Shown piece by piece: positions 36,901-43,742 of a stretch of 64,000 bases of DNA. Every line of letters starts with the position of its first letter. The first letter of the stretch is position 1. The stretch is taken from assembly GCA_020632715.1 (NCBI GenBank), contig JACKFA010000010.1, positions 248,001 to 312,000 of the forward strand. The letters are read 5' to 3'. A program made the translations under genes and the position numbers. The notes beneath the pieces were generated by a model. That model ran no database searches, was not told the DNA's origin, and was given only the letters and a program-made list of their open reading frames with translations. Origin of the DNA: Deltaproteobacteria bacterium. Its GTDB lineage: Bacteria; Myxococcota_A; UBA9042; PHBI01.

Positions 36901-39900
36901 ACGCGTCGGCGACGGTGACGAACTCGAACCTGCCGAACGTGTACGTCACGCTCTCGGGCTCGCCGACCGGGCAGGTCGGGACGCCCTTCTCGGTCACCAT
37001 GACCTGGGGGAACAACAGCGCCGCGGCGGCGGACGACGTGGCCGTGACGTTCGTCGCGCCGACGGGCTACACGCTGGTCGGGACGCCGCAGACCTCGTTC
37101 ACGGGGCTCTCGCTCGCGCCGGGCGCGACGGGGACCGCGACGTTCGAGCTCGTCGCGAGCTCGTGCGACGCGGTCGGGGCGACGGCGACGTCCACGGCGA
37201 CGATCACCGCGCCGAACGACACGTTCGCGGCCGACAACGCCGCGAGCGCGGACACGGCCATCGGCGCGCCGGACGGCGAGCTCTCGGTGGACGTGATCGC
37301 CGACCGCGCCTCGGTGCCGCCGGGCGGCCTCGTGCGCTGGACGATCCACTACCGGAACGACGGCGCCACGGTCATCCCGAACGCGAGCCTCGTCGCGACG
37401 GCGCCGGCCAACGGCACGCTCGTGCCGGGCTCGCTCTCGGCGGGGGCCGTGGTCGGGTCGGACGTCGTGGTGTCGCTCGGTACGCTCCAGCCGGGCGTTG
37501 CGGGCGCCGTGTCGTTCGCGACGATCGCGGGTGCCGACGGGGCGCAGAGCGGTGACGTCGTGTTCAGCGGTGACGGGGCGTGCCCGGTGACCGCGGACTA
37601 CCCGGTGGTGCCGAACGCGGCGGTGGCGATCACCGCGGTGAAGGTGGCCGACCGCGCGCAGGCGTGCGGCGACGGGCAGATCACGTGGCGGATCTCGGTG
37701 TCGAACGTCGGCGCGGCCACGGTGAGCGGGCTGACCGTGCGCGACGTGGTGCCGGCGGGCGCGACGCTCGTCGGCGGGAGCCTCTTCGGCGGTGACGCGC
37801 GCAGCGCGGCCGGGGCGCCGACGCTGACGTGGACGATCGCGGACCTCGCGCCGGGCGAGGGCCTGACGGTCGGCTTCAAGACGCTCGCGCCGGCGAGCAA
37901 CGGGGCGCTCGTGTCGAACGTGGCGACGGTCTCGCAGGGCGGGGCGGTCGTGGCGACGACGAACGAGGCGGCCATCCGCGTGGCGTGCGATGGGCGCGTC
38001 GAGCTGCGGAAGGCGCTCGACAAGGGCTGCATGGCGCCGGGCGAGGACGTGACGGTGACGCTCTCGTACGCGAACACGACGGGGGCGGACCTCGCCGACG
38101 TGGTGATCCGCGACGTCGTCCCGAGCGACCTCGCGTACGGGTCCGGTGGGAGCTACGACGCGGGGACCGGGGTCGTGACGTTCGCGGTCGGCGCGGTGCC
38201 GGTGGGCGCGACGGGCTCGGTGTCGTTCACGGCGACGATCGGGGCGGGGTCGACGTCGGGGACGCTGGTCCTCGACAGCGCGTCGCTCGCGGCGACGGGC
38301 GCGCAGCCGGTCGTGTCGAACGGCGTGGCGGCGGTCGTGGTGGTGTGTGACGACGGGCTCGCGTGCACGGTGGACGCGTGCGACCCGGGGCTCGGCTGCG
38401 TGGCGAGCGGGTTCGACGTGGGCGCGAGCTGCGACACGGGCGACCTCTGCAACCCCGGCCAGTGCGACGCGTCGGGCGCGTGCGTCGGCGTGCCGGTGGT
38501 GTGCGACGACGGGGACCCGTGCAACGGGACGGAGACGTGCAACTCGGGCACCGGCGCGTGCATGGCGGGTGACCCGGTCGTGTGCAGCGACGGCGACGCC
38601 TGCAACGGCGTCGAGACGTGCAACTCGTCGACGGGCGCCTGCGAGGCCGGTACGCCGGTCGTCTGCGGCGACGGCGACGCCTGCAACGGCGTCGAGACCT
38701 GCAACACGACGACGGGCGCCTGCGAGGCGGGTACGCCGGTCGTCTGCGGCGACGGCGACGCATGCAACGGCATCGAGACGTGCAACACGACGACGGGCGC
38801 CTGCGAGGCCGGCACGCCGGTCGTCTGCGGCGACGGCGACGCGTGCAACGGGATCGAGACCTGCAACGCGACGACGGGGGCCTGCGAGGCGGGCACGCCG
38901 GTCGTCTGCGGCGACGGCGACGCCTGCAACGGCATCGAGACCTGCAACTCCGTGACCGGGGCTTGCGAGGCGGGCACGCCGGTGGTCTGTGGCGACGGCG
39001 ACGCCTGCAACGGCATCGAGACCTGCAACGCCGTGACCGGGGCCTGTGAGGCCGGTACGCCGGTCGTCTGTGGCGACGGCGACGCCTGCAACGGGATCGA
39101 GACCTGCAACGCGACGACGGGCGCCTGCGAGGCCGGTACGCCGGTCGTCTGTGGCGACGGCGACGCGTGCAACGGCATCGAGACCTGCAACTCGGTGACG
39201 GGCGCCTGCGAGGCTGGCGATCCCGTGGTCTGCGGCGACGGCGACGTCTGCAACGGCGTCGAGACGTGCAACTCGGTGACGGGGGCCTGCGAGGCCGGCA
39301 CGCCGCTGACCTGCAACGACGGCGACGCCTGCAACGGCGTCGAGACCTGCGATGCCGTCATGGGCTGCGTGGAAGGCACGCCGCCGACCTGTGACGACGG
39401 CAACGCCTGCAACGGCGTCGAGACCTGCGACACCGTCATGGGCTGCGTGGACGGCACGCCGCTGACCTGCGACGACGGCAACGCCTGCAACGGCGTCGAG
39501 ACGTGCAACTCGGTGACGGGGGCCTGCGAGGCCGGCACGCCGCTGACCTGCAACGACGGCGACGCCTGCAACGGCGTCGAGACCTGCGATGCCGTCATGG
39601 GCTGCGTGGAAGGCACGCCGCCGACCTGTGACGACGGCAACGCCTGCAACGGCGTCGAGACCTGCGACACCGTCATGGGCTGCGTGGACGGCACGCCGCT
39701 GACCTGTGACGACGGCAACGCCTGCAACGGCGTCGAGACCTGCGACGAGGCCCTGGGCTGCGTCGACGGCACGCCGCTGACCTGCGACGACGGCAACGCC
39801 TGTAACGGCGTCGAGACCTGCGACGAGGCCCTGGGCTGCGTCGACGGCACGCCGCTGACCTGCGACGACGGCAACGCCTGTAACGGCGTCGAGACGACGG

Positions 39901-39953
39901 CAACGCGACGACCTGCGACGAGGCCCTGGGCTGCGTCGACGGCACGCCGCTGA
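27942..39953 (+). CDS. Giant secreted DUF11/Cys-repeat surface protein, N-terminal 4,003 residues of a frameshifted gene
   Basis: ATG 27942 starts a clear Sec signal peptide (LCAVVCLGTLAAGLSTSAPARA) after AAGAAGG; the frame is open further up but noncoding-like. The first third is beta-rich. DUF11-like modules are seen near 30411, 31350, 32830, 36590, 37276, 37620 and 37993 (for example PGDALTYTVTVTNNGPGAVT). Between about 33500 and 36400 the sequence is propeller-like, recalling HAF repeats (YVVWVPDGAGGYTEHDLP). From 38500 it enters the CNGxETC cysteine repeats. The frame ends at 39953 only because a 17-nt insertion at 39896-39912 changes register; the same repeats continue in the other frames and the gene resumes at 40487. 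Likely an adhesin or outer-surface protein; no catalytic motif was seen. Confidence 0.85.
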   Translation: MRTTLCAVVCLGTLAAGLSTSAPARANIVVNDNAGTALDDFLDTLGIQSFGDLSVDWLAGTLTLAASGTPGTLTTNVIQPASLSGWGKVQIRGNIPAASNVHVDVLTPSGALLLSGATVLATESGWDFKVSLASVDAVANPAIRLRITLDDAGSPFPPVLDAVRTTWSPLSVLRVGLNGAASRCTGRDIVYEVPVSVSAVQATNLTVKLANPTVGNDPFAQATALSLQTLSQGGTRHSGASIMVNGVQIDDGDVYWTFSDPIPAGTTFLLTAALRIPNGLTEGLTYTTTATARATNGTVTTSPPVVTAVQATPSPIVRVAYSPTYFVYGKNRAQAGATLTGTVTANNYYSTPATCGQDYFQAVIAADLHEFYDHAGGAFVGDPTNISGNGVFVAAGASQTFYPSGQAPVSVTGPAVVWTNDRFPLGAGLTHTFQVTLSSSTLSDGDAFVTTGRFRSAYDTESAVTNHELVIGIPSTPDGVHALGQGNAVSSSIRALTDDLPSTTVAYLEPVKLPTITLNRGASQLNDIVHVIAVPPDTTFASFAAAGATLYYRTDDGPVPPTAPLGYDGATGALDAGWHAWPPATPANVRWVAARWPTLASPFFPVTGVPTAAQAELVVTPNAPTDACVATTVEARAFFDIRGYTPFGSSTVQGNPGAGSIFGDVEPVNVAPVLPAWDYYSVTSSPQTLIGAGNVTYTFNVFNKSATAATTGNAENAELVVTIPQVLSNAGVSPLTFVSAQVPAGTVQTPIGNPITQLKFSWASIPAGASRQVKVTLAWPAGALNDTVAQATGAVSAKGPNCPQIVSKTASASTTIKVSPVLKAVKSVDFEAAGAGDDVTYTIRAINVGDGVATNTYFYDRVPTGATFAGGAPLPGGGRWLFSSSATPAGFSDPLQFTPTLLASAGFVPGTVGGDGLWHPPSGMTAVWFAVELDDQSLTPRRMVTGTEIPIVFSATLNAGAPGTLVTNRGLIDADLVLGAVTNLTRTILTDEPSAHITKAMPPVIASPEQFTYTVSAYNSAASDDDQFVITEVLPPGLTYVGSTLTFNAAGAGHAGVSVPGVLSPDGTTVTWDVTGAIGGPLGPLEGVDIVITAASDPGLDSGTFLTTVSRVFAANAANTDGVSFAATASTRVENADVTVSGLIDQPSPVADEDVTYYWQLQNTDFHDAADVSFTVTLPPQISYVPGSVVFTTPGWSFSPTNEPTIVGNTLTWSVPTGRSLTGPSGTPGLLPGSTSVQVSIGGHVAPGTPPGQPLTTCATIATSTGEGANADANSACVDAQTPLPDLLAQTTAPATAYPGDSATVVIAYDNISRQASNPAAVIISVPAVGDAAHVDVIGATAPPGVVLYYASTPASAGAPAFDPASPGAAWSTTPTSGTTFIAAYTGAVAGQAGPKNIHLQVALVDPATGDELAGGESLEFCGDAHQVVGDPTAEDDLTNNASCATIDLPGVNVAAALSTTPAGSVPGVVVGERVSLAVTAANHGTVNAFGVVVTPALASGLTYVSDDALVASIVDANGNAALAVDSQGTPILGAIPITKVGSDYYLGNDNGPTDPLYYRNIGLQPDTSFTFGIEADVQTAVADGTALVSTVHVATHYQLGWDPQVNASEEYLTDNDASASVTAYKADISVAKTMAPADGAAGAVTVGDVIDVNVDYNNLGGAAAGEARFTDLLPANAAFVPSSLSGVPVGFTVEYTTDGVTWGAYESTVAAGAADPAIRGFRLLGDLPSPANNTFSVAGNGLAPGDFVASDLTAGRVRSTGLDSSYTSVVIPESGTTIQSYGSVVIGGVDGAVAVSVLDADGTPIAGFEDLVPDVSSAVDLSALDAAAHPQIRIRVSFLGEDGFASDFGVPDTQLLPTPGEAIVPEGRIYVNDRKDVLVASYLTYPNTYSILRHEMDGSATRLDLGANPGGHSPVYFDDDVLVMSSGYQLLIYVRDGAGEWSPTYTFNAAGYMNLQRYNFQRRTDGLLEIAFHESGTNGGTGTGRIIIQDDAAAGGFRTLTVTYPFANNLGVKTVLDDGTVIALGSGIGWIAYVPNADSTAFTQNNAGYPPGQSGNVSVSDATSRGSSVCGRISTPYNDAYVVHERDGDWVAELLPTYSGSTFSDCYRSNENGLLFGIDTVNGNTTHYVVWVPDGAGGYTEHDLPTIPGVSGLSAGNFKAFTRANKLIFSNYSRVAVWTVDTTSGVNITGETVDMGIYTDGYIYISSNDAVNMTDGTTVGEATDPYTYQYVQFILRPDAGAPAGYTLALMESPDPVGFPRLEAYYYAPSVDGFTAGTVQDNNYNEQYVATFQAVSGATFAEARGYPLSAGYAGELAWVGGFYGVGHFENPDDNLSIGDENATVLVGVGGSSYGFEGREVSFDYVTVGDGLAWYPEDGATPDGMAYYLLPEPFDLNDTRPVFVSPDGFAVGAANGPRVRDYYDDYIALAWQPDGMNGWSVRPLRVDGDGTHNIRMHDVEQTAYYGSYAGNFVFGGICADSGYDGCDQGVVIVRDARAETGFAVLRMPGSYAYPGNSFIDAPSGVVAGRRDDGTPVVVTADADGANNEEELPIPPGATFQDLSDAWGGFVTGHVRTSDGNPHAVRWQRDSDGDWTVVDFGLDVGYPVQIGPDGAVLVFHGPDFLVGLTDASGAPYTVPVTLPSGVTALNPSFFGTPALMPSVRDGYVTLAATTATGQEAVVLRLPRSGEASATLTTLYAGSPRTLAYHQNGNYIVQDGEGTGYLVRSGDGTYSRVSAPAGYQYVELQTAYHAGSIALIDPTKAVAGWRPWLGGDDVVSLDTQLAGSTYFLANPDASVYRLGTPSEGGASGPLEVWGLGRASKASFDALAVSYRSTEVPHFSYQMQVLDVCQSSLSNTITASTTTPQSSQDNDQSTATLGVDTADLAVAIAADKTLVQPGDALTYTVTVTNNGPGAVTGATYTFTPPSGLGSAVTGDAVTGGGALGAGQSRTFTFPFTVPALADGASITATASVSATTPYIDCDDSNEHASATVTNSNLPNVYVTLSGSPTGQVGTPFSVTMTWGNNSAAAADDVAVTFVAPTGYTLVGTPQTSFTGLSLAPGATGTATFELVASSCDAVGATATSTATITAPNDTFAADNAASADTAIGAPDGELSVDVIADRASVPPGGLVRWTIHYRNDGATVIPNASLVATAPANGTLVPGSLSAGAVVGSDVVVSLGTLQPGVAGAVSFATIAGADGAQSGDVVFSGDGACPVTADYPVVPNAAVAITAVKVADRAQACGDGQITWRISVSNVGAATVSGLTVRDVVPAGATLVGGSLFGGDARSAAGAPTLTWTIADLAPGEGLTVGFKTLAPASNGALVSNVATVSQGGAVVATTNEAAIRVACDGRVELRKALDKGCMAPGEDVTVTLSYANTTGADLADVVIRDVVPSDLAYGSGGSYDAGTGVVTFAVGAVPVGATGSVSFTATIGAGSTSGTLVLDSASLAATGAQPVVSNGVAAVVVVCDDGLACTVDACDPGLGCVASGFDVGASCDTGDLCNPGQCDASGACVGVPVVCDDGDPCNGTETCNSGTGACMAGDPVVCSDGDACNGVETCNSSTGACEAGTPVVCGDGDACNGVETCNTTTGACEAGTPVVCGDGDACNGIETCNTTTGACEAGTPVVCGDGDACNGIETCNATTGACEAGTPVVCGDGDACNGIETCNSVTGACEAGTPVVCGDGDACNGIETCNAVTGACEAGTPVVCGDGDACNGIETCNATTGACEAGTPVVCGDGDACNGIETCNSVTGACEAGDPVVCGDGDVCNGVETCNSVTGACEAGTPLTCNDGDACNGVETCDAVMGCVEGTPPTCDDGNACNGVETCDTVMGCVDGTPLTCDDGNACNGVETCNSVTGACEAGTPLTCNDGDACNGVETCDAVMGCVEGTPPTCDDGNACNGVETCDTVMGCVDGTPLTCDDGNACNGVETCDEALGCVDGTPLTCDDGNACNGVETCDEALGCVDGTPLTCDDGNACNGVETTATRRPATRPWAASTARR

Positions 39954-41113
39954 CCTGCGACGACGGCAACGCCTGCAACGGCGTCGAGACCTGCGACGAG
40001 GCCCTGGGCTGCGTCGACGGCACGCCGCTGACCTGCGACGACGGCAACGCCTGTAACGGCGTCGAGACGTGCGACGAGGCCACGGGCTGCGTCGACGGCA
40101 CGCCGCTGACCTGCGACGACGGCAACGCCTGTAACGGCGTCGAGACCTGCGCGACGAGGCGACGGGCTGCGTCGACGGCACGCCGCTGACCTGCGACGAC
40201 GGCAACGCCTGTAACGGCGTCGAGACGTGCGACGAGGCCACGGGCTGCGTCGACGGCACGCCGCTGACCTGCGACGACGGCAACGCCTGTAACGGCGTCG
40301 AGACGTGCGACGAGGCCACGGGCTGCGTGGACGGCACGCCGCTGACCTGCGACGACGGCAACGCCTGTAACGGCGTCGAGACTGCGACGAGGCCACGGGC
40401 TGCGTCGACGGCACGGCACGCCGCTGACCTGCGACGACGGCAACGCCTGTAACGGCGTCGAGACGTGCGACGAGGCGACGGGCTGCGTGGACGGCACGCC
40501 GCTGACCTGCGACGACGGCAACGCCTGTAACGGCGTCGAGACGTGCGACGACGAGGCCACGGGCTGCGTCGACGGCACGCCGCTGACCTGCGACGACAAC
40601 AACGCCTGCAACGGCGTCGAGACGTGCGACGAGGCGACGGGCTGCGTGGGCGGCACGCCGCTGACCTGCGACGACGGCAACGCCTGCAACGGCGTCGAGA
40701 CGTGCGACGAGGCGACGGGCTGCGTCGACGGCACGCCGCTGACCTGCGACGACAACAACGCCTGCAACGGCGTCGAGACGTGCGACGAGGCGACGGGCTG
40801 CGTGGCGGGCACGCCGCTGACCTGCGACGACAACAACGCCTGCAACGGCGTCGAGACGTGCGACGAGGCGACGGGCTGCGTCGACGGCACGCCGCTGACC
40901 TGCGACGACAACGACGCCTGCAACGGCGTCGAGACGTGCGACGAGGCGACGGGCTGCGTGGCGGGTACGCCGCTGACCTGCGACGACAACGACGTCTGCA
41001 ACGGCGCCGAGACGTGCGATCCGGCCGACGGCTGCCACGCCGGCACGCCGCTCACCTGCGACGACGGCCTCTTCTGCAACGGCCAGGAGACCTGCGACGC
41101 CGCCCTCGGCTGC
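38500..41113 (+). repeat. 33-unit CNGxETC cysteine-rich tandem repeat (78-81 bp units)
   Basis: I count 33 units, each with four cysteines. The first ten are 27-residue units (TCNSVTGACEAGTPVVCGDG followed by DACNGIE); later units are mostly 26 residues (TCDEATGCVDGTPLTCDDGN followed by ACNGVE). The type changes gradually along the array, and the last two units (CNGAETCDPADGC, CNGQETCDAALGC) are the most diverged. Similar repeats occur in secreted Myxococcota proteins and probably form a disulfide-stapled stalk. Indels that change frame sit at 39896-39912 (+17), about 40150 (+2), about 40382 (-1) and 40411-40420 (+5); an in-frame +3 lies near 40550. Confidence 0.9.
39249..39722 (+). repeat. 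237-bp near-perfect tandem duplication within the Cys-repeat array
   Basis: Bases 39249-39485 and 39486-39722 are identical except for one synonymous change (C at 39470, T at 39707, TGC to TGT). Each copy spans three repeat units (81+78+78 bp). This is the freshest duplication in the array and shows it is still growing by blocks of units. Confidence 0.9.
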
Positions 41114-42874
41114 CAGAACGGCGCGCCGCCCGTCGTCGACGACGGCGTCGGCTGCACCGACGACAGCTGCGACGAGGACAACGACGTCGTCGTGAACGCC
41201 GCGAACGACGCCCACTGCGACGACGGCGACGTCTGCACCGACGACGTCTGCGACGAGGCCCTCGACTGCCAGCACCCCTTCAACACCGCGCCCTGCGACG
41301 ACCAGACGAACTGCACGGAGAACGACGTGTGCGGTGACGGCACCTGCGCCGGCACCCCGATCGTCTGCGGCGCGCCCATCGGCGAGGGCTGCCAGCTCGA
41401 GACCTGCAACGAGGCGACCGGCGCTTGCGACGACGCCGCGCCCGAGAACGCCCCCGAGGGCTCCGCCTGCACGAGCGTCGACGCCTGCACCTTCCACGAG
41501 GCGTGCGACGACGCCGGCCAGTGCGTCGGCGGCCCGCCGACCGGCGCCGACCTCGACATGGCCTACTTCTTCACCCGTGACGGGTCGACGACCATCCTCT
41601 ACGTCGCGCTCGACCCCGAGCCGCCGCTCACCCTCGGCAACGGCTTCTACCGCCGCTACGAGCTGTCGTTCGTGCCGCCCGACCCGGCGAGCCCGCTCGA
41701 CGGCCTGCCGACCGCGGGCGACGACCTCGCCGCGCTGAACGAGGTCCCGACGGCGTGGTGCTCCGCGCTCGACGTGAAGCTCGTCCAGATCGACGTGCCC
41801 CTCGCGTGCACGCCGAACCAGGTCAACGACTTCTCGCTCTTCCCCATCGACAAGGACTGGAACGCCTTCGTCTGCGGCGACTACGCCAACATGGACGACG
41901 CCAAGGGCAAGGTCGGCGTCGCCGGGACCTTCACCCCCGCCGCCTCCGGCTTCTCCATCGCCGAGTGGGTCGAGCCGACCCCGTGGGCGCAGGACCCGAA
42001 CGGCTTCCCGGTGAGCTCCGCGCAGTCCGCCTTCCAGATCCAGAACCCGGGTGAGCCGCTCCCGGCGCTCTACGTCGGCGGGCACATGGTCGCGAACGGG
42101 AGCGGGACCATCTACGGCAACACCTACCACACGGAGCCGTTCTCCTCGGCGTTCACCATCAACGCCAACGTCACCCTCCGCGAGGGCGGCCAGTACATCG
42201 AGGCGAACCCGATCGACTTCCCGGGGCTCTGCACGGACTTCCGCTCGCTCTCGCAGTACCTGAAGGGGGTCCCGGCCCACGGCTCGGCCATCGCCACCTT
42301 CTGGGGCGGGCTCGTGCTGAAGTGCACGCCGAGCGCCTTCAACCCGGCTCAGTGCCCGACGAACGGCTCCGGGAGCCCGGACTTCACCTACGTCTTCCAC
42401 GTCGACGCGGCGCCGTGGGCGAACGGCTCGGGCGGCCCGTACATCAACGACAACGACCTCGTCGTCCCGAACGGCTCCTCGGTGCTCGTGAACTTCTCGG
42501 GCCCGCAGTCGCTCACGTTCAAGTACGGCGAGTTCAAGTTCAAGTACGTCCACCCGCGCGGCATCGAGACGATCTTCAACTTCCCGGACACCGGCGCCCT
42601 CACGCTCGACACCTACGGTCTCGAGGGGAACCTGTTCGCGCCGTTCGCGCTCGTGAAGCTCACGAACGTCCAGCAGTTCGGGTTCATCGTAGCGGGCACC
42701 CTGATCCACCAGGGGCCCGCGTGGAACCCGCTGCAGGCCAATGTGGGCCTCCGGATCCCGGGCTGGGAGGGCCGCCTGCGCGTCCTCACCGACTGCCAGC
42801 CCGGCTACCTGCCGCCGACGAACCAGACGGAGCTCCCGTCGAGCTCCGTGCAACCGGACGAGATCTACCCCTAG
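40487..42874 (+). CDS. C-terminal part of the giant protein: Cys repeats plus choice-of-anchor A-like domain
   Basis: This 795-residue frame opens inside a repeat unit at GTG 40487, with no ribosome-binding site or signal peptide, so it is almost surely not an independent gene. It carries the last eight CNGxETC units, then less regular Cys-rich sequence to about residue 350. The final 445 residues resemble the choice-of-anchor A domain: LYVGGHMVANGSGTIYGNTY, SVLVNFSGPQSLTFKYGEFK, then GNLFAPFALVKLTNVQQFGF and VAGTLIHQGPAWNP. Joined to the frame from 27942 with the indels corrected, the protein would be about 4,969 residues. The choice-of-anchor name implies a surface protein, though no sorting tail follows. 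The lipoprotein gene begins 92 nt on. Confidence 0.82.
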   Translation: MDGTPLTCDDGNACNGVETCDDEATGCVDGTPLTCDDNNACNGVETCDEATGCVGGTPLTCDDGNACNGVETCDEATGCVDGTPLTCDDNNACNGVETCDEATGCVAGTPLTCDDNNACNGVETCDEATGCVDGTPLTCDDNDACNGVETCDEATGCVAGTPLTCDDNDVCNGAETCDPADGCHAGTPLTCDDGLFCNGQETCDAALGCQNGAPPVVDDGVGCTDDSCDEDNDVVVNAANDAHCDDGDVCTDDVCDEALDCQHPFNTAPCDDQTNCTENDVCGDGTCAGTPIVCGAPIGEGCQLETCNEATGACDDAAPENAPEGSACTSVDACTFHEACDDAGQCVGGPPTGADLDMAYFFTRDGSTTILYVALDPEPPLTLGNGFYRRYELSFVPPDPASPLDGLPTAGDDLAALNEVPTAWCSALDVKLVQIDVPLACTPNQVNDFSLFPIDKDWNAFVCGDYANMDDAKGKVGVAGTFTPAASGFSIAEWVEPTPWAQDPNGFPVSSAQSAFQIQNPGEPLPALYVGGHMVANGSGTIYGNTYHTEPFSSAFTINANVTLREGGQYIEANPIDFPGLCTDFRSLSQYLKGVPAHGSAIATFWGGLVLKCTPSAFNPAQCPTNGSGSPDFTYVFHVDAAPWANGSGGPYINDNDLVVPNGSSVLVNFSGPQSLTFKYGEFKFKYVHPRGIETIFNFPDTGALTLDTYGLEGNLFAPFALVKLTNVQQFGFIVAGTLIHQGPAWNPLQANVGLRIPGWEGRLRVLTDCQPGYLPPTNQTELPSSSVQPDEIYP

Positions 42875-42903
42875 CCATGAGGCCCGCGGACGGCGCATGC
42901 TGA

Positions 42904-42931
42904 CGCGTGTGGCCCGAGGGCCTCTCACGCG
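42904..42931 (+). terminator. Hairpin after the giant gene
   Basis: CGCGTG (42904-42909) pairs with CACGCG (42926-42931), enclosing GCCC/GGGC. It lies 30 nt after the stop of the giant gene and before the next ribosome-binding site. There is no T tract; termination is inferred. Confidence 0.35.
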
Positions 42932-42966
42932 GCAGCGGGCGCCGCGCCCCGAAGGAGCGACGACAC

Positions 42967-43548
42967 ATGAAGAAGTACGGGACCACCCTCGTGATCGCCG
43001 CGGCGCTCTCGCTCTCGGCGGCGGCGTGCGGCGCTCAGGACGGCGTGCCGGTCTCGCCGGGCGCCGACACCACGGTCGGCTCGACGGACACGACGACCAC
43101 CACCGACCCGACCAACCCGACCGACGACGTCGTGGAGCCGGCGGACACGGCCGAGCCGACCGATCCGACGCCGAGCGCCGAGGCCCAGGCCATGCAGGAC
43201 CTGGCGCGGACCGCGCTCATCTACTGGTCGGTCGCCGACGTCGAGGGCCTCGTCTCGATGGCCTCCGAGGAGGCCGCCGAGCACAAGACCGAGATGGCGC
43301 CGGGGACGCAGTATCACGACTTCCTCTTCGGGCCGACGTCGTGGCAGATGACCGCCGTCCAGGCGTGGAACCGTGGGCCCCTCGGCGCCGTGCGTGGCGA
43401 CGAGGGCCGGCGCGCGGTGCGCTTCTACACCTTCGACGACGGCACCGTCGCCGCGGTGGACCTCTACTGGGGCAGCGGTCGCTGGCTCTTCGCCAACATG
43501 GTGCGGCTCAGCCAGGCGTCGTTCGAGGCGTACGGTCCGCGGCTCTGA
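42967..43548 (+). CDS. Small hypothetical lipoprotein
   Basis: A 193-residue lipoprotein (lipobox SAAAC, Cys21) with a Thr/Asp/Pro stalk to about residue 70. The folded part (QAMQDLARTALIYWSVADVE, then FLFGPTSWQMTAVQAW and RAVRFYTFDDGTVAAVDLYW) has the size and helix-then-sheet order of an NTF2/SnoaL-like cone, but this is only a resemblance. AAGGAG precedes the ATG at good spacing. It may be transcribed with the giant surface protein or on its own. Confidence 0.78.
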   Translation: MKKYGTTLVIAAALSLSAAACGAQDGVPVSPGADTTVGSTDTTTTTDPTNPTDDVVEPADTAEPTDPTPSAEAQAMQDLARTALIYWSVADVEGLVSMASEEAAEHKTEMAPGTQYHDFLFGPTSWQMTAVQAWNRGPLGAVRGDEGRRAVRFYTFDDGTVAAVDLYWGSGRWLFANMVRLSQASFEAYGPRL

Positions 43549-43617
43549 GACTGTCGGCGACGCGCGGAGATAACACGCGTTCTTGATCGGCCAGCGGCCT
43601 GCAGAGCGGGGTTGGTT

Positions 43618-43641
43618 AACTTGTGACCATGGTCACAAGTT
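43618..43641. promoter_or_regulatory. Perfect 24-bp palindrome (candidate operator)
   Basis: AACTTGTGACCA (43618-43629) is followed directly by its exact reverse complement TGGTCACAAGTT (43630-43641), with no spacer. It lies in the 194-bp gap after the lipoprotein, 101 bp upstream of the HTH-like gene at 43743. At about 42% G+C it stands out sharply from its surroundings. The likeliest role is a dimer-binding operator for that gene's product; a terminator is less likely because it lacks a T tract. Confidence 0.6.
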
Positions 43642-43742
43642 GATTTCCGTCTCTTCGGACGCTGGCTTCGGCTACGGACTCCCGTTGCGGGACGCCTGAC
43701 TCGGTGGCAGGGTGAGGGCTTCTCGCGACGAGGAGCCGCACC

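Noticed and set aside
30138..40361. Minus-strand open frame of 3,407 codons, and a 1,591-codon one at 38153-42928
   Set aside because: They are shadows of the giant plus-strand gene: Arg/Val/Asp-rich, no domains, no start signals; G+C-rich codons rarely give stops on the other strand.
38500..41113. Regular 78-81 bp repeats resembling a CRISPR or satellite array
   Set aside because: Units are codon-sized, keep the four-cysteine pattern and lack distinct spacers; they encode protein.
40487..42874. An independent gene starting at GTG 40487
   Set aside because: The start lies inside a repeat unit, has no ribosome-binding site or signal peptide, and the array continues upstream in other frames.
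43618..43641. Palindrome as an intrinsic terminator of the upstream lipoprotein
   Set aside because: There is no loop and no T tract; a DNA-binding site fits better, though termination is not ruled out.
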